Shown: positions 55,086 through 64,000 of the stretch, one piece after another
How the letters are laid out: each line of letters opens with the position of its first letter
Numbering within the stretch: the first letter of the stretch is position 1
NCBI GenBank assembly: GCA_022606425.2
Contig: JAHDVF020000864.1
Location: 682,001-746,000 of the forward strand
DNA from: Lepidostoma basale
Lineage: Eukaryota; Arthropoda; Insecta; Trichoptera; Lepidostomatidae
Reading direction: 5' to 3'
Length of the DNA: 64,000 nt
The notes under the pieces: generated by a model
What the model saw: the letters and a program-made list of their open reading frames with translations, nothing else
Database searches by the model: none
What the model was told of the DNA's origin: nothing
Made by a program: the position numbers and the translations under genes

Positions 55086-55344
55086 CTGCTGTATGTAATT
55101 TAAATTTTTGTTTTTACTGGTGACTGAACACATAATATTGTTGTAACTGTTTTTCTTTATAATCTATCATCTAGGCTAGAGATGTCCAACAATAATTTAC
55201 CTCAAGACCCTAACCCCTTCTCCTTTTAGAATCAGTGAGTGCCATTTAGCTACAAAAAAAAACAATTGTGTCTCTTTTGTGCTGTGGAAACTTTAAAACA
55301 ATGATAAATTTTTGTATTTATAACTTAACTGCATTTGTGTTTTT

Positions 55345-55790
55345 ACCTGAACTGTAATTTGTATTTTTTCACTTAACAATTTGTAATATGTCAAACTAAC
55401 TGCCACCTAGGACTTAAACTTGTCTTTCCTGTGTTTAATGATCCTTAATTTTCTGAACTAAACTATAATTTGTATTTTTTTTTAAACTTAACAATTTGTA
55501 ATATGTCAAACTAACTGCCACCTAGGACTTAAACTTGTCTCTCCAGTGTTTAATGATCCTTAATTTTCTGAACTAAACTATAATTTGTATTTTTTTTTTT
55601 TCACTTAACAATTTTTGTAATATGTCAAACTAACTGCCACCTAGGACTTAAACTTGTCTCTCCTGTGTTTAATGATCCTTAATTTTCTGAACTAAACTAT
55701 AATTTGTATTTTTTTTTTTCTCACTTAACAAATTGTAATATGTCAAACTAACTGCCACCTTTTAGGACATAAACCTGTCTCCCATGTGTA
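55345..55790. repeat. 114-120-bp tandem repeats, four units
   Basis: 'tcaaactaactgccacct' recurs at 55,391, 55,505, 55,625 and 55,743. Length varies through T-runs. Confidence 0.92.
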
Positions 55791-55960
55791 TAATAATGAT
55801 CATTTTTTTTAAGCTTGTGAATCTGATTGGTACCTTTAAATAGGCTGTCTTTGTATTTCTCAATTGTCCAAACTGTCACCTTCTAGAATTTATATCTACC
55901 TGCAACTTTTGTATGCCATGCACTGAAGGAGCTTTTTTTTATTATTTTTTTATTATTCCA

Positions 55961-55972
55961 CATAAGAGCGAG
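55961..55972 (+). promoter_or_regulatory. polypurine-tract-like site
   Basis: AAGAGCGAG immediately before LTR2. Short and interrupted by a C, but in the right place. Confidence 0.5.
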
Positions 55973-56839
55973 TGTAATGGTACATCATTACGATTTCTTC
56001 GGCCACTGTTTCCGCCCTTCTTGCAACCGCCAATTGGTAACACTGTTTTCTCGGTACTCTATGCTTCGAGGCCAGAAGCCCGTCACTTCCCTCCAGTCAG
56101 CCGTCGCGGGTAGGCCGCCATCTTGTGTTCTTTCGCCAGTGCCCAGTTACCACCACGATGTAGGAGAAACGTTAATCCGTTTGCATCCGGCTGGACCAGC
56201 AATGGTTCAGCCTTTCTCCCATCATATCAGGTAGAATACTAATAATAATATCCATATCGAAGACCGCACATTGGTTACACATGTGCGTCATGTGTCCGCG
56301 TGTCTGCGATTGATTCCCTCCGCCACGGTCCGAGCCATCCTCTGCTCCCGAAATTGCCGCCCACGTGTTGTCGCACATCATGTCCCGACAACGTGGTTGA
56401 CCTCACCAGCCAGCGGAACTGCGAGGACCACTTCTTCACGCCGCTTCAGACAGCACCAACAGGTTAGGGAACCTCGTGTCTGCCAGGTGACGCTCTACAT
56501 ATTGAATTGCTGACCCACCATCTTCTGGTCAGCGTCGCTGATAACGTCTACGGACGACGTCGCCGGTCGATGTCCTGACGAGCACGCCATCGAGGAATCA
56601 CCTCAAACAGCCTCTTCATTATTTCATCATGTGCCTTTTTTATGTATTCGTACGACATCCCTAGCCTCTGGATTATTATTATAATGTTAACTAGATAATA
56701 AACCTTAATGTATCCCAAAATAACTGTCTTTATATTTACACCCGTCCCTGAATCGAATAATATACCGAAAAGAATCTCACGATTACCACCCTGAAGATAA
56801 AAAACATGCTCTCTGTGCTAACCGAGGAGGTACGTTTCA
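55973..56839 (+). repeat. 3' LTR
   Basis: 867 bp. Reading both LTRs side by side I see two differences: T to C in ttcttcAtgccg/ttcttcAcgccg (56,438 region) and a one-base change/insertion in the T run near 56,641. Confidence 0.95.
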
Positions 56840-57115
56840 ATTGTTTCTTGAACAATGATGTAAAACTCTATATTAAATTATTAATATGTATGAAAAAACG
56901 ATAGTTTTCACGGAGTTTTATTATAATATTTATGTATGACATATTTCGCCCTTCTAAGGCATTAACAAATTTTGATAATGTAACATTTGATAATGTGTCA
57001 TACATAAATATTATAATATGTCATACATAAATATTATAATAAAACTCCTTGAAAACTATCGTTTTTTCATACATATTAATAAGTTAGAATGTTATTTAAT
57101 TTTTTTTTTTGTAAA
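56840..57115. mobile_element. fold-back family A, target of the LTR element
   Basis: Begins ATTGTTTCTTGAACAATG, the family terminus, directly at the LTR element's right edge; ATTATTTATTG to the left of the element completes it. The hairpin centre 'catatttcgcccttctaagg' is followed by a duplicated 'tgtcatacataaatattat' segment. Confidence 0.75.
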
Positions 57116-57535
57116 TTACAATAATTATAATTTTACCCATTTTATGTTACCTTATACAATATAAAACTCTTATCTGTTTACAGGGTATTCAAAGTGCTCT
57201 ATGAAGAGCAAATAAATATGTTTAAGATTATAAGATTCCTACTTCTTCAATTAAGTATTTTTTAAATCTAATAACATTTTCAATTAAAAAATTTATAACC
57301 ATCTGTTATTCATGAATATAAACTATTTATATCAATAAACCTTTGGAATCTAGATTGCCTGGTTTCGATTCCTGAAAATTTCTATTAACTTTATCATTCG
57401 CGAAAATATGTTTATAAAAGTTTATATTCCATCATTTCAACAACAACATCCATCAGTTAACGTGTTGATAACTCTCTCCTTGTTTATATCAACTAAAGCC
57501 AGTTCATTTTTGTAAACAGTTTGTGACAACGTGAT
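57116..57535. other. AT-rich spacer
   Basis: Nothing certain. 'gattgcctggtttcgattcc' at 57,355 resembles a pol III B box but no A box was found. Confidence 0.45.
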
Positions 57536-57539
57536 CAAA

Positions 57540-57700
57540 AGCACTTGAACAGAACAAAGGGCTGTATTAGGGTTTACTTCTCCGATTTGCAGGGAAGTTG
57601 GGGTTCATAGCGTTACTAACCCTGATCATAGCGGCCCTTCGCGGCCCCATCTGTCAGCTAAGGGCCCTTAGCTTGAGTACTCTGGTACAATAAGGTACAA
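57540..57700. other. complex island with 18-bp palindrome
   Basis: AGCTAAGGGCCCTTAGCT (57,657-57,674) is a perfect palindrome next to 'gcggcccttcgcggccccat'. Unassigned. Confidence 0.4.
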
Positions 57701-57919
57701 TAATACTTTCTATGTGTAAACAGACATCTTTCACTTCAAAGTAAAATCAGGATGATTGAACTGATAACAGATTATATTGCAAGCCCCCTATAGCGTGGAT
57801 TTGCAAAAAGTGTTTTAAAAGATTTTTAAATAAACATAAAACCTATACAGATTTTTTTTCTAAAATGATTGTATACTTTTATCCAATACGCATTTATGGT
57901 ATATGTTCAAGTAACAGCC

Positions 57920-58080
57920 AATCACAAAATATTGGTGGTAGTTCGTGGTGGGAAGAAAACGCTTGCCTCCGTATCCAGGGACTCAGATTCGAGACTAGAC
58001 ACGACCCAATTCCTTTTTCAAAATAATCAACTATTTCTACTCAGTTTGTAGATTGTAAAATAAATCCCAATTATATTGAT
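57920..58080 (+). mobile_element. second SINE-like family, copy 1
   Basis: 'gcttgcctccgtatccaggg' then B-box-like 'cagattcgagactagacacg' and 'caattcctttttcaaaataa' parallel 63.74-63.87 kb. tRNA-like head probable, tail unresolved. Confidence 0.5.
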
Positions 58081-58129
58081 ATGAATTCTTTTTTTAAATA
58101 ATATAAATTGATAAATAATTGAGCAGTAC

Positions 58130-58170
58130 AACAATATTGCTGCCGAAACCGGTCAAAAATATATCTAAAA
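58130..58170 (+). ncRNA. hammerhead 3'-half remnant
   Basis: GCTGCCGAAACCGGTC: stem II end, GAAAC-CG-GTC, as in family F. No 5' core found upstream. Confidence 0.35.
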
Positions 58171-58484
58171 TTGTATTGTGAATTGCCCTTTTTTTAATTA
58201 ATTATATTTTTGTTTCACCACATAATTATGGGTTTGACCTTATCCAAGTTAATAAACTTAAAGCGTGAACATTTTTTTCAAAAGTTTCAATTCTAAAGAA
58301 TGGCTTCCAGCAAGTCTAACAAATTTGCTAGAATAGTTCTTGGGATGCCACTTGGGCCTTTTTAGTGAGGTAGTTTCAAGTTACTCTCCACATTGTTTGT
58401 ATACAACAATTAATTTAACCCAATTTCTTTATACAATCCGTATTAATTTTATAAAATACTACCAAAACAGTGTTTTTATTCATA

Positions 58485-58625
58485 CAAATATCATTTATCG
58501 AAATATTTATTTGAATAACATTTTGGAAACATTGTATTTTCACAAGTCTTTTTTGTACTTTTCACAAACATTTTTCGAGACTCAAACTTCCTTTCTTCAG
58601 TGTATAAATTATAAAAGTTAAATGT
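58485..58625 (-). mobile_element. family G with hammerhead-like core
   Basis: Shares 'gaaacattgtattttcaca' and the downstream 'cttcctttcttcagtgtata' with 46.95 kb. Hammerhead reading on the minus strand: TACA, CTGAAGA (complement of 58,594-58,600), spacer, GAAAA, AT, GTT, TGTG. Stem I ACA/TGT is good; the C after GAAA is A, removing a stem III pair. Confidence 0.5.
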
Positions 58626-58894
58626 AAAGTGTTATAACTAATATACTAAATGACGAGTGAAAAAGTGGAGGAAGTGTTAATTGTTTTATACGACTTCACG
58701 TAAAGCATACTAAAATCGTGTTTTTATTTGTTGAATCCAAATATACCTACGAGTACTATGAAATATATTTGTGAAACATTTTTTTTTTTCGAAAATGAAA
58801 CGTCTCATATGTGTTTATTCATTATTATATAATATTTGTATATAAAATTGATGATTTGTAAACCCTACATAAATGAAATGCTAAACTAAACCAT

Positions 58895-59005
58895 ATTTAT
58901 TGAATCATTAGACACGATTAATGACTGAGATAGGCGAAATTTCCATAAATTATAATAAAACATCTAGAAAACAGATATTTTCATTCGTATCAATTAAACA
59001 AAACT
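58895..59005 (+). mobile_element. fold-back family A right-half fragment
   Basis: 'gagataggcgaaatttccat' and 'catctagaaaacagatattt' match the right arm of family A. Confidence 0.6.
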
Positions 59006-59485
59006 ATTTACATGAAATTTTGATGCAAACGTACAATTATAATAATTTAAAATATCCGTCCTTTTACTCTTAGATTTATTTGTTTAGTTTATTAATTGTA
59101 GCTTTTTTGCTTCGCTAACAATTGAATTAATAGATAAATAACTAGATAATCAAAACGATAAAAACTTAATTGAAATATTATGGGAGATAATCTTCTATTA
59201 ATACTGTGCAGTCAAGAGGGCATTTTATATAATTCTTCTATGGCTTCATAGCAGAAGACACGAAGTGCTAATCAATTTCATAATATTATTTACAATGAGA
59301 TAATACGACACAGATAATACAGTAAAATTGTTGTCTACTGTGCACAAATGTTGACATGCTACACCGCTATTGGTAGAAAATTTCTAGAAAATATAAGATT
59401 AAATTGATAACATATTTTTCTCATCCAGTGCAATTTATTTTTTCTATTCGTATATAATTTTTAAGTGAACAATAAATATTATTAA
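59006..59485. other. AT-rich spacer
   Basis: Nothing recognised. Confidence 0.5.
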
Positions 59486-59488
59486 AAG

Positions 59489-59539
59489 AAAATACAATGT
59501 TTTTCAAATTTAATATAAATTTGAAAAACATTGTATTTT
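59489..59539. repeat. perfect inverted repeat, 24-bp arms
   Basis: Arms 59,489-59,512 and 59,516-59,539 with loop ATA. The outer arm 'acaatgtttttcaaa' resembles the family G 'acattgtattttca' sequence. Confidence 0.95.
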
Positions 59540-59784
59540 GCAATTTTACATCTTAATAATATAAATACAACATTGGATAATCTCCAAATTTTAGAAATTA
59601 AAAAAGCAATTAAACGTAAAGAAAATATTGTATATAATAAAAAAAATCAACTTCAAGTCCAATAATTGAATTATTTTCTTTGTTGCAAGATTTATACCTG
59701 TTTATTATATAGAACTTCAAAATATTATTTAAGATTTATTCATAATATTTGGTACAACAAATGCATAAACGTTCGTAAAAAAAT

Positions 59785-59990
59785 CATTTTAATATCTGTC
59801 AAAACTGACCACATTCATGAAAAAAAAATTGGAAATATTTATAACACTGATGAAGGGCTTCTGTGACCGAAACATGTTTTTTTTATAATTTTTTTTTTTA
59901 ATAAAGCTCGTGTTGTATACAAAGCTTAAAAAACATTGTTCAATGAATCCGCAACACAAATATATGGCGAATATATTAAAGAATAATTAA
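59785..59990 (+). mobile_element. family B half element with hammerhead
   Basis: 'ctgtcaaaactgaccacatt' matches the left half at 22.3 kb; the hammerhead follows, then 'gtgttgtatacaaagctt' and the shared flank 'gcaacacaaatatatggcg'. Confidence 0.65.
59847..59878 (+). ncRNA. hammerhead motif, core conserved
   Basis: CTGATGA (59,847-59,853), extra A, stem II GG..C/G..CC with one mismatch, GAAAC (59,869-59,873), AT, GTT (a permitted NUH triplet). The weakness is stem I: A-U then mismatches against a T run. Confidence 0.5.
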
Positions 59991-60029
59991 TATGACTATC
60001 TTTCAAATTCATCCCCATTTTTTTTAATA

Positions 60030-60100
60030 TATATTGTTTCTTGAACAATTTTGTAAAACTCCATATTAAATATTTAATACAAATAAATACGCCTGTCTAG
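60030..60100. mobile_element. fold-back family A end fragment
   Basis: 'attgtttcttgaacaatttt' and 'gtaaaactccatattaaat' match the family terminus. Confidence 0.6.
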
Positions 60101-60414
60101 TAGAATCCTTATTGAACATTGGTTGGCGAATAAATGTTTGCATTTAGAAATTAATTGTAAGAAATATGATATGTTTATGATACTTATACTGATACTTATA
60201 TTATAGTTCGATGATACTTTTCATGGTTAAAAATAAATCCACCTTATTTATACAATGGAAGTTACAAAGTAAGTGTGCCATAAATAATAACTGCCTTTTT
60301 AAAATAATAACTGTATTTTAATCTTTAGTCACCGTTATCGTAAAGTATTTAATAAATTGTTGTTTAATAAGAATCATATAATGTTTGGATGAAAATATTC
60401 TCACGCGACATCTA

Positions 60415-60600
60415 TCCAAATACAGATAATGTGAAATGTAACATAAAGCCCTGAGAGGCCTATAATTAGGGCGGGGGCGGGGGCCCAGCATCCCGACAGG
60501 CCACGTGACCGAAATTTGATTATTGTTTTCAGATATGGCGCGCCCCGATCGTCCGCAGATTAAAAAATATTCAGTTACCATTTACATGTGCCCCTTTGTT
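60415..60600. other. GC-rich island
   Basis: 'ttagggcgggggcgggggcc', 'gacaggccacgtgaccg' and 'atggcgcgccccgatcg'. Unassigned. Confidence 0.35.
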
Positions 60601-60894
60601 GTTTTTACAACTATGAAAAAAATCACATGTAAATACATTTTACCGTAAAGCAAAACCAGTTGCTTATTCCCACGTTTTAGTTTAATAATTATGAATATTT
60701 GATTTTATGCAAATAATTAGTTCATACATTGTAGCTTCAGTGTGTTGTTATTTACGATCCTGAATAATATTAAGAGTATGCAAACACGTGTATGCAAACT
60801 AATATAAGTACTTATTAATGTATAAAACTAAATTTAAATCGATGATTAAACGTATATACATATATTTACCTATACAATTTGTTTTTTTTTTTCA

Positions 60895-61004
60895 TGTATA
60901 CAAATACTTGTAGACAAGTCCTGTAAACGCCTCGACTGCCATATTCTGTTTCCAAAAAAATTTACATCTTCGTGTCTATTGAGATACAATTAATCCTTCA
61001 AATT
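60895..61004. mobile_element. TIR element H, deleted copy 3
   Basis: Left outer end 'tgtatacaaatacttgtaga' is joined directly to the right subterminal 'gtcctgtaaacgcctcgact' and right inner TIR. It supplies the outermost end of the family. Confidence 0.7.
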
Positions 61005-61184
61005 ATGTTTACCTATTTACGAGTACATTCTAATCTATATATAATACACATGTCAGATTCTTTTTTATTTCAATTCATTGCAAATTAATTAATGATATCT
61101 GCACAACATACAATTGTATATAATTATTATAATTTCTAAATTCTGACGAATAAACATAACACCTCTTAATAATGAAGTAAAACT

Positions 61185-61315
61185 GTGTTTTTTTAATAAA
61201 TACTTCCACTTTTGCCTTTATTTCGTTTGTCGCTATCGAAAGCCAGCCTCACGAAACCGGTCGCCGGCGCCGTCGTCATTAAGACAACGTGGAAGCAGTT
61301 TTAAAAAAATAACCT
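61185..61315. mobile_element. small fold-back with hammerhead 3' half
   Basis: 'aatacttccactttt' faces 'cgtggaagcagtttt'. Inside, CACGAAACCGGTCGCCGG keeps GAAAC-CG-GTC; the 5' core is not recognisable. Confidence 0.4.
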
Positions 61316-61394
61316 TCAACTTAATTATTATTTAAAAATTAACTTCCATTAAGAGTTTTCGGTAAATCATTAGAACAGGTATCTTTAAAAAATA

Positions 61395-61475
61395 TTTTAC
61401 AAAGGCCTCCTCCATTGGAGTAGGCCTTTGTCCAGGAGTGGGCGGGAATAGGCTGAAGAAGAAGAAGAAGAATAA
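61395..61475 (+). pseudogene. LINE-W extreme 3' end with inverted start
   Basis: 'caggagtgggcgggaatagg' then 'ctgaagaagaagaag' is the W end. It begins with the inverted repeat AAAGGCCTCCTCC/GGAGTAGGCCTTT, as if the 5' end of the insertion had been inverted. Confidence 0.6.
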
Positions 61476-61726
61476 GAAAAAATATTTTAAATTCGATTCA
61501 ATTCAACATTTTCGCGTAAAACCTAATCAATTCATATGGAATGATGAAGGTATTTCCGATGAAACCTTTAAACTTGTGACATACGTGCTCTACATATGAG
61601 ATTTTCCGTATTTATCATTACAATTTGTAATGACAGTGATAGCGATAAGACACAATGAACATAAATATGAGATTTCCAATCAGCATCAAAAATACTATCT
61701 TAAAGTACTAATATATTATGTTATAA

Positions 61727-63012
61727 TTAGGTCCTTACATATGAAATTGGCGTTTTGTATGGGAGGAACATAAAGTTGATTTTTTTTAAATATAATATAT
61801 TTATTTAATCAAAGCATGTACCATTGCTATCTATGCACTTTTGCCATCTCATAGGTAGTTCATCGATCCCTTTACTAAAAAAACCATTCGGACGGGAATC
61901 AATAAAATCTTTGAAGTCGGTTTGGACTGCCCCATCGGAGTTGAATTTTTTCCCTTGCAAGAAGTTATCCAAATTTCGAAAAAAATAGTAATCTGTTGAG
62001 GCAAGGTCCGGAGAGTACGGTGGATGTCTTAGACATTCCAATTGAAGCTCTTCTAATTTGGTAGCCGTCTGTTGTGCAGTGTGTGGTCTAGCGTTATCAT
62101 GAAGCAGCAGTGGCCTAGAGCGATTAACCAGCCTCGGTTGTTTAGCAGCTAGCTTTTCCATTATGGTTTGCAGTTGCTGACAATAGACATCTGCCGTAAT
62201 CGTCTGGCCAGATTTAAGAAAGCTGTAGTGAACGACACCAGCACTAGTCCACCAAACGCTCACAAGTAACTTTTTTGGAGTCAATTTTCGCTTGGGGCAT
62301 GGTTTGGCTGGTTCAGCAGGGTTCAGCCATTGCGATGAGCGCTTCCAATTATCATACAGGATCCACTTTTCATCACAGGTAATGATTCGATTCAAAATCC
62401 CTTCATTATTGTGCCGGTTGAGTAATGCAACGCAGCAGTCAACGCGCGTTTGTTGATTTGCTTCACTCAATTCGTGAGGTACCCACCTTTCAAGCTTTTT
62501 CACCTTCCCAATTTGCTTCAAGTGGATTAAAACAGTTTTATCACTAACACCGCAGCCTGCAGCTAACTCGGACGTGGTTTGCGATGGATCCGCTTCCACA
62601 ATAGCCTTCAATTCTTCATTATCAACTTTGGTCTCCGGCCGTCCACGGGGCTTGTTCTGCAGGTCGAAATTTCCAGAACGAAAACGTTGGAACCAAAAAC
62701 GCACTGTGTTTTCTTTTGCGGCACCGTCGCCATACACATCATTAATCCTTCGAGCCGTTTCTGCAGCACTGGTGCCACGGTGGAACTCGTACTCATAAAT
62801 AACGCGATATTTCAAGTTTTCCATTTTGTAAACTGAGTGACGCAAAGAAAAAAACAATTGAGGAAAAAACAAATGAATTATAATTTTCAAAACACAAATA
62901 CTTGAGTAAATAGCTGTATAAATTTGAATTTGGAATTCCTAACCAAAGAGAAGATATTTGAGATCAAAGTTGCCTGTACGGCAAAACGCCAATTTCATAT
63001 GTAAGGACCTAA
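61727..63012 (-). mobile_element. mariner element, copy 2 (1286 bp)
   Basis: Ends TTAGGTCCTTACATATG...CATATGTAAGGACCTAA. Right flank TA; the left flank reads AA, so one base of the target duplication has probably changed. Full-length for the family, coding strand minus. Confidence 0.95.
61805..62824 (-). CDS. mariner transposase, apparently complete
   Basis: 339 residues from MENLK to CFD; the in-frame ATG 22 codons upstream lies in sequence that is non-coding in copy 1, so I do not use it. Order: helix-turn-helix N-terminus with RFWFQRF, RGRP linker, second DNA-binding part ending in HLKQIGKVKKL, WVPHEL, catalytic Asp in ITCDEKW, in LLHDNARPH and in YSPDLASTD (DD34D), C-terminal RWQKCIDSNGT. 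These are the residues needed for cut-and-paste transposition into TA. Length and motifs fit a whole Hsmar1/cecropia-type transposase with no stop or frameshift. Proline of the usual SPDLxPxD is Ser here. It may be active. Confidence 0.93.
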   Translation of the reverse strand: MENLKYRVIYEYEFHRGTSAAETARRINDVYGDGAAKENTVRFWFQRFRSGNFDLQNKPRGRPETKVDNEELKAIVEADPSQTTSELAAGCGVSDKTVLIHLKQIGKVKKLERWVPHELSEANQQTRVDCCVALLNRHNNEGILNRIITCDEKWILYDNWKRSSQWLNPAEPAKPCPKRKLTPKKLLVSVWWTSAGVVHYSFLKSGQTITADVYCQQLQTIMEKLAAKQPRLVNRSRPLLLHDNARPHTAQQTATKLEELQLECLRHPPYSPDLASTDYYFFRNLDNFLQGKKFNSDGAVQTDFKDFIDSRPNGFFSKGIDELPMRWQKCIDSNGTCFD

Positions 63013-63595
63013 TATTATGACACTATATTTACGAAACAAAAGTATTAATTATCTCACAATTTGGTATACTGAGATCAATCTTGATTCAATTGTGAATACA
63101 TGAACTCAATAGTTAATTACATATTACAAGTTGCAACCCGTGAAAAATTCACCGAAGTAAAGAATTTCTACCTTTTAAAAACCTGGTTCACAGTAATAAG
63201 TTTTAAATTTTAATATAAATCTTTTTTTTCAAATACGTTAAAAATTTCACAATTTACAACACCACATTGTTATTATGTTTTCTACACTACTGTTATACAA
63301 CAATAATCAGAACAAATTTCAAAATAATCCAGAAACGTTCTCGGGCATGCGCATTGTATGCATTTCGAGCTACTTTCGGAGAGTATCGAAGTATTCCTCT
63401 CGCGCTCTCTTGTATTCAAAATATTCTCGTACTCTTTCTTGACGACATTCGATCTTCCCTATTAATATCGTGTTATGTTATCTCATTACAATTCACTTAC
63501 AACTTATTTTTTCGTACAAAGTTCTATATTTGCAGTGTGACATTTTTATAAATAACTGAAATTATCAAATATTTTGTTTTAAAATCACTTTATTT
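63013..63595. other. AT-rich spacer
   Basis: No gene recognised. The 94-codon frame at 63,267-63,551 is not recognised. 63,330-63,450 is slightly more complex. Confidence 0.45.
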
Positions 63596-63599
63596 TGTT

Positions 63600-63750
63600 T
63601 TCTTAAACACTACCAACCGGTTTCGCATCAAGTAAAGCTTCCCCGGGGTAACATAACATACTTTATTTGACAAAACAGTATGTTTTGTTACCCGAAAGAA
63701 GCCCCGCTTAACGCGAAACCAGTGGTAGGGTTTTAACAAATTGATGTGGT
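63600..63750. mobile_element. fold-back family E, nearly complete
   Basis: Arms 'aacactaccaaccggtttcg' and 'cgcgaaaccagtggtagggt' pair, as do 'ggggtaacataacatact' and 'agtatgttttgttaccc'. Minus-strand core: GTTACC, CCGGGGA, A, spacer, GCGAAACCGGTT, GGTAGT. Stem I GTTACC/GGTAGT pairs over six positions, which shows how family E was built, but the 5' core is mutated in both arms. Confidence 0.7.
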
Positions 63751-63870
63751 GTTAAAATTGGTCTAGGTGACATATTGCTTGGCTCCTAATTCAGAGGACA
63801 TGGGTTCAAACCTGGACACGATTTGATTCCTTCTTCATAATAATGAGCTATTTTCTATTTGGAAAGGAGA
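63735..63870 (+). mobile_element. second SINE-like family, copy 2
   Basis: 'ggtctaggtgacatattgct' then 'gacatgggttcaaacctgg' with a clean B box GGGTTCAAACC; 'attccttcttcataataatg' follows. Only loosely fits a tRNA fold, so SINE rather than tRNA. Confidence 0.55.
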
Positions 63871-64000
63871 TTTTATAAGAAATTTTAATATCGTTGATTT
63901 AATTAAATGCTTAGTCAGCCTTTTTGTGAGTATCTCATTTTTTTGTTTCAAGGACTGATCACTTTTATCTGACTACCGGTCTCGATATAATCCATATCTT

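Larger units (their letters stand above)
52245..56839 (+). mobile_element. non-autonomous LTR retrotransposon (4595 bp)
   Basis: Two direct LTRs flank a 2.86-kb internal region; a 4-bp target duplication ATTG (52,241-52,244 and 56,840-56,843) brackets the whole. A primer-binding site follows LTR1 and a purine-rich stretch precedes LTR2. There is no gag, protease, reverse transcriptase or integrase: the longest internal frame is about 115 codons and starts in the LTR. The structure is that of a LARD-type element that must be mobilised by an autonomous relative. The 4-bp duplication and TGG-starting primer site would suit a Ty3/gypsy or BEL/Pao partner; which one cannot be told. Confidence 0.9.

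Overview
This is an AT-rich, intron-like or intergenic piece of an animal genome, most likely an insect and probably lepidopteran. The reasoning is indirect: two mariner transposons of the Hsmar1/cecropia type, many 5'-truncated LINE tails with C-terminal motifs familiar from moth and butterfly genomes, tRNA-like SINEs, and long AT stretches. I find no host protein-coding gene, tRNA or rRNA. Apart from the two mariner transposases, the long open frames are chance frames or decayed retrotransposon C-termini.

Layout. 0-12 kb: a 32-bp minisatellite split by a fold-back repeat, LINE tails, a tRNA-like SINE, hammerhead-like hairpins. 12-29 kb: dense fold-back elements, including a well-formed hammerhead ribozyme motif at 22.4 kb, mixed with LINE tails and isolated GC-richer islands that carry no recognisable repeat. 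29-36 kb: another well-formed hammerhead at 29.6 kb, mariner copy 1 inserted inside a fold-back element, and a 76-bp tandem array. 36-52 kb: a terminal-inverted-repeat element in two larger copies, more LINE and fold-back copies, a CR1-like tail. 52.2-56.8 kb: a very young non-autonomous LTR retrotransposon (two LTRs of about 866 bp differing at two places, TSD ATTG, no gag/pol, internal tandem repeats). 57-64 kb: fold-backs, a second SINE family, and mariner copy 2 with an essentially complete transposase.

The main observation is that the fold-back families, whose arms are otherwise unlike one another, share one core: CTGANGA (or a one- to two-base variant), one extra A or T, a short stem, GAAAC, two to four bases, then GTC. 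That is the skeleton of a minimal type I hammerhead ribozyme with a very short stem III, the form known from Penelope-like elements and retrozymes. Two copies look fully paired and catalytically intact; the rest show graded decay. A second global signal is the octamer TACTCGTA/TACGAGTA, which I find 22 times, roughly nine times what base composition predicts.

Repeat labels used below (mine): fold-back families A, B, C, E, F, G; LINE tails D, R, K, X, Y, W; TIR element H.
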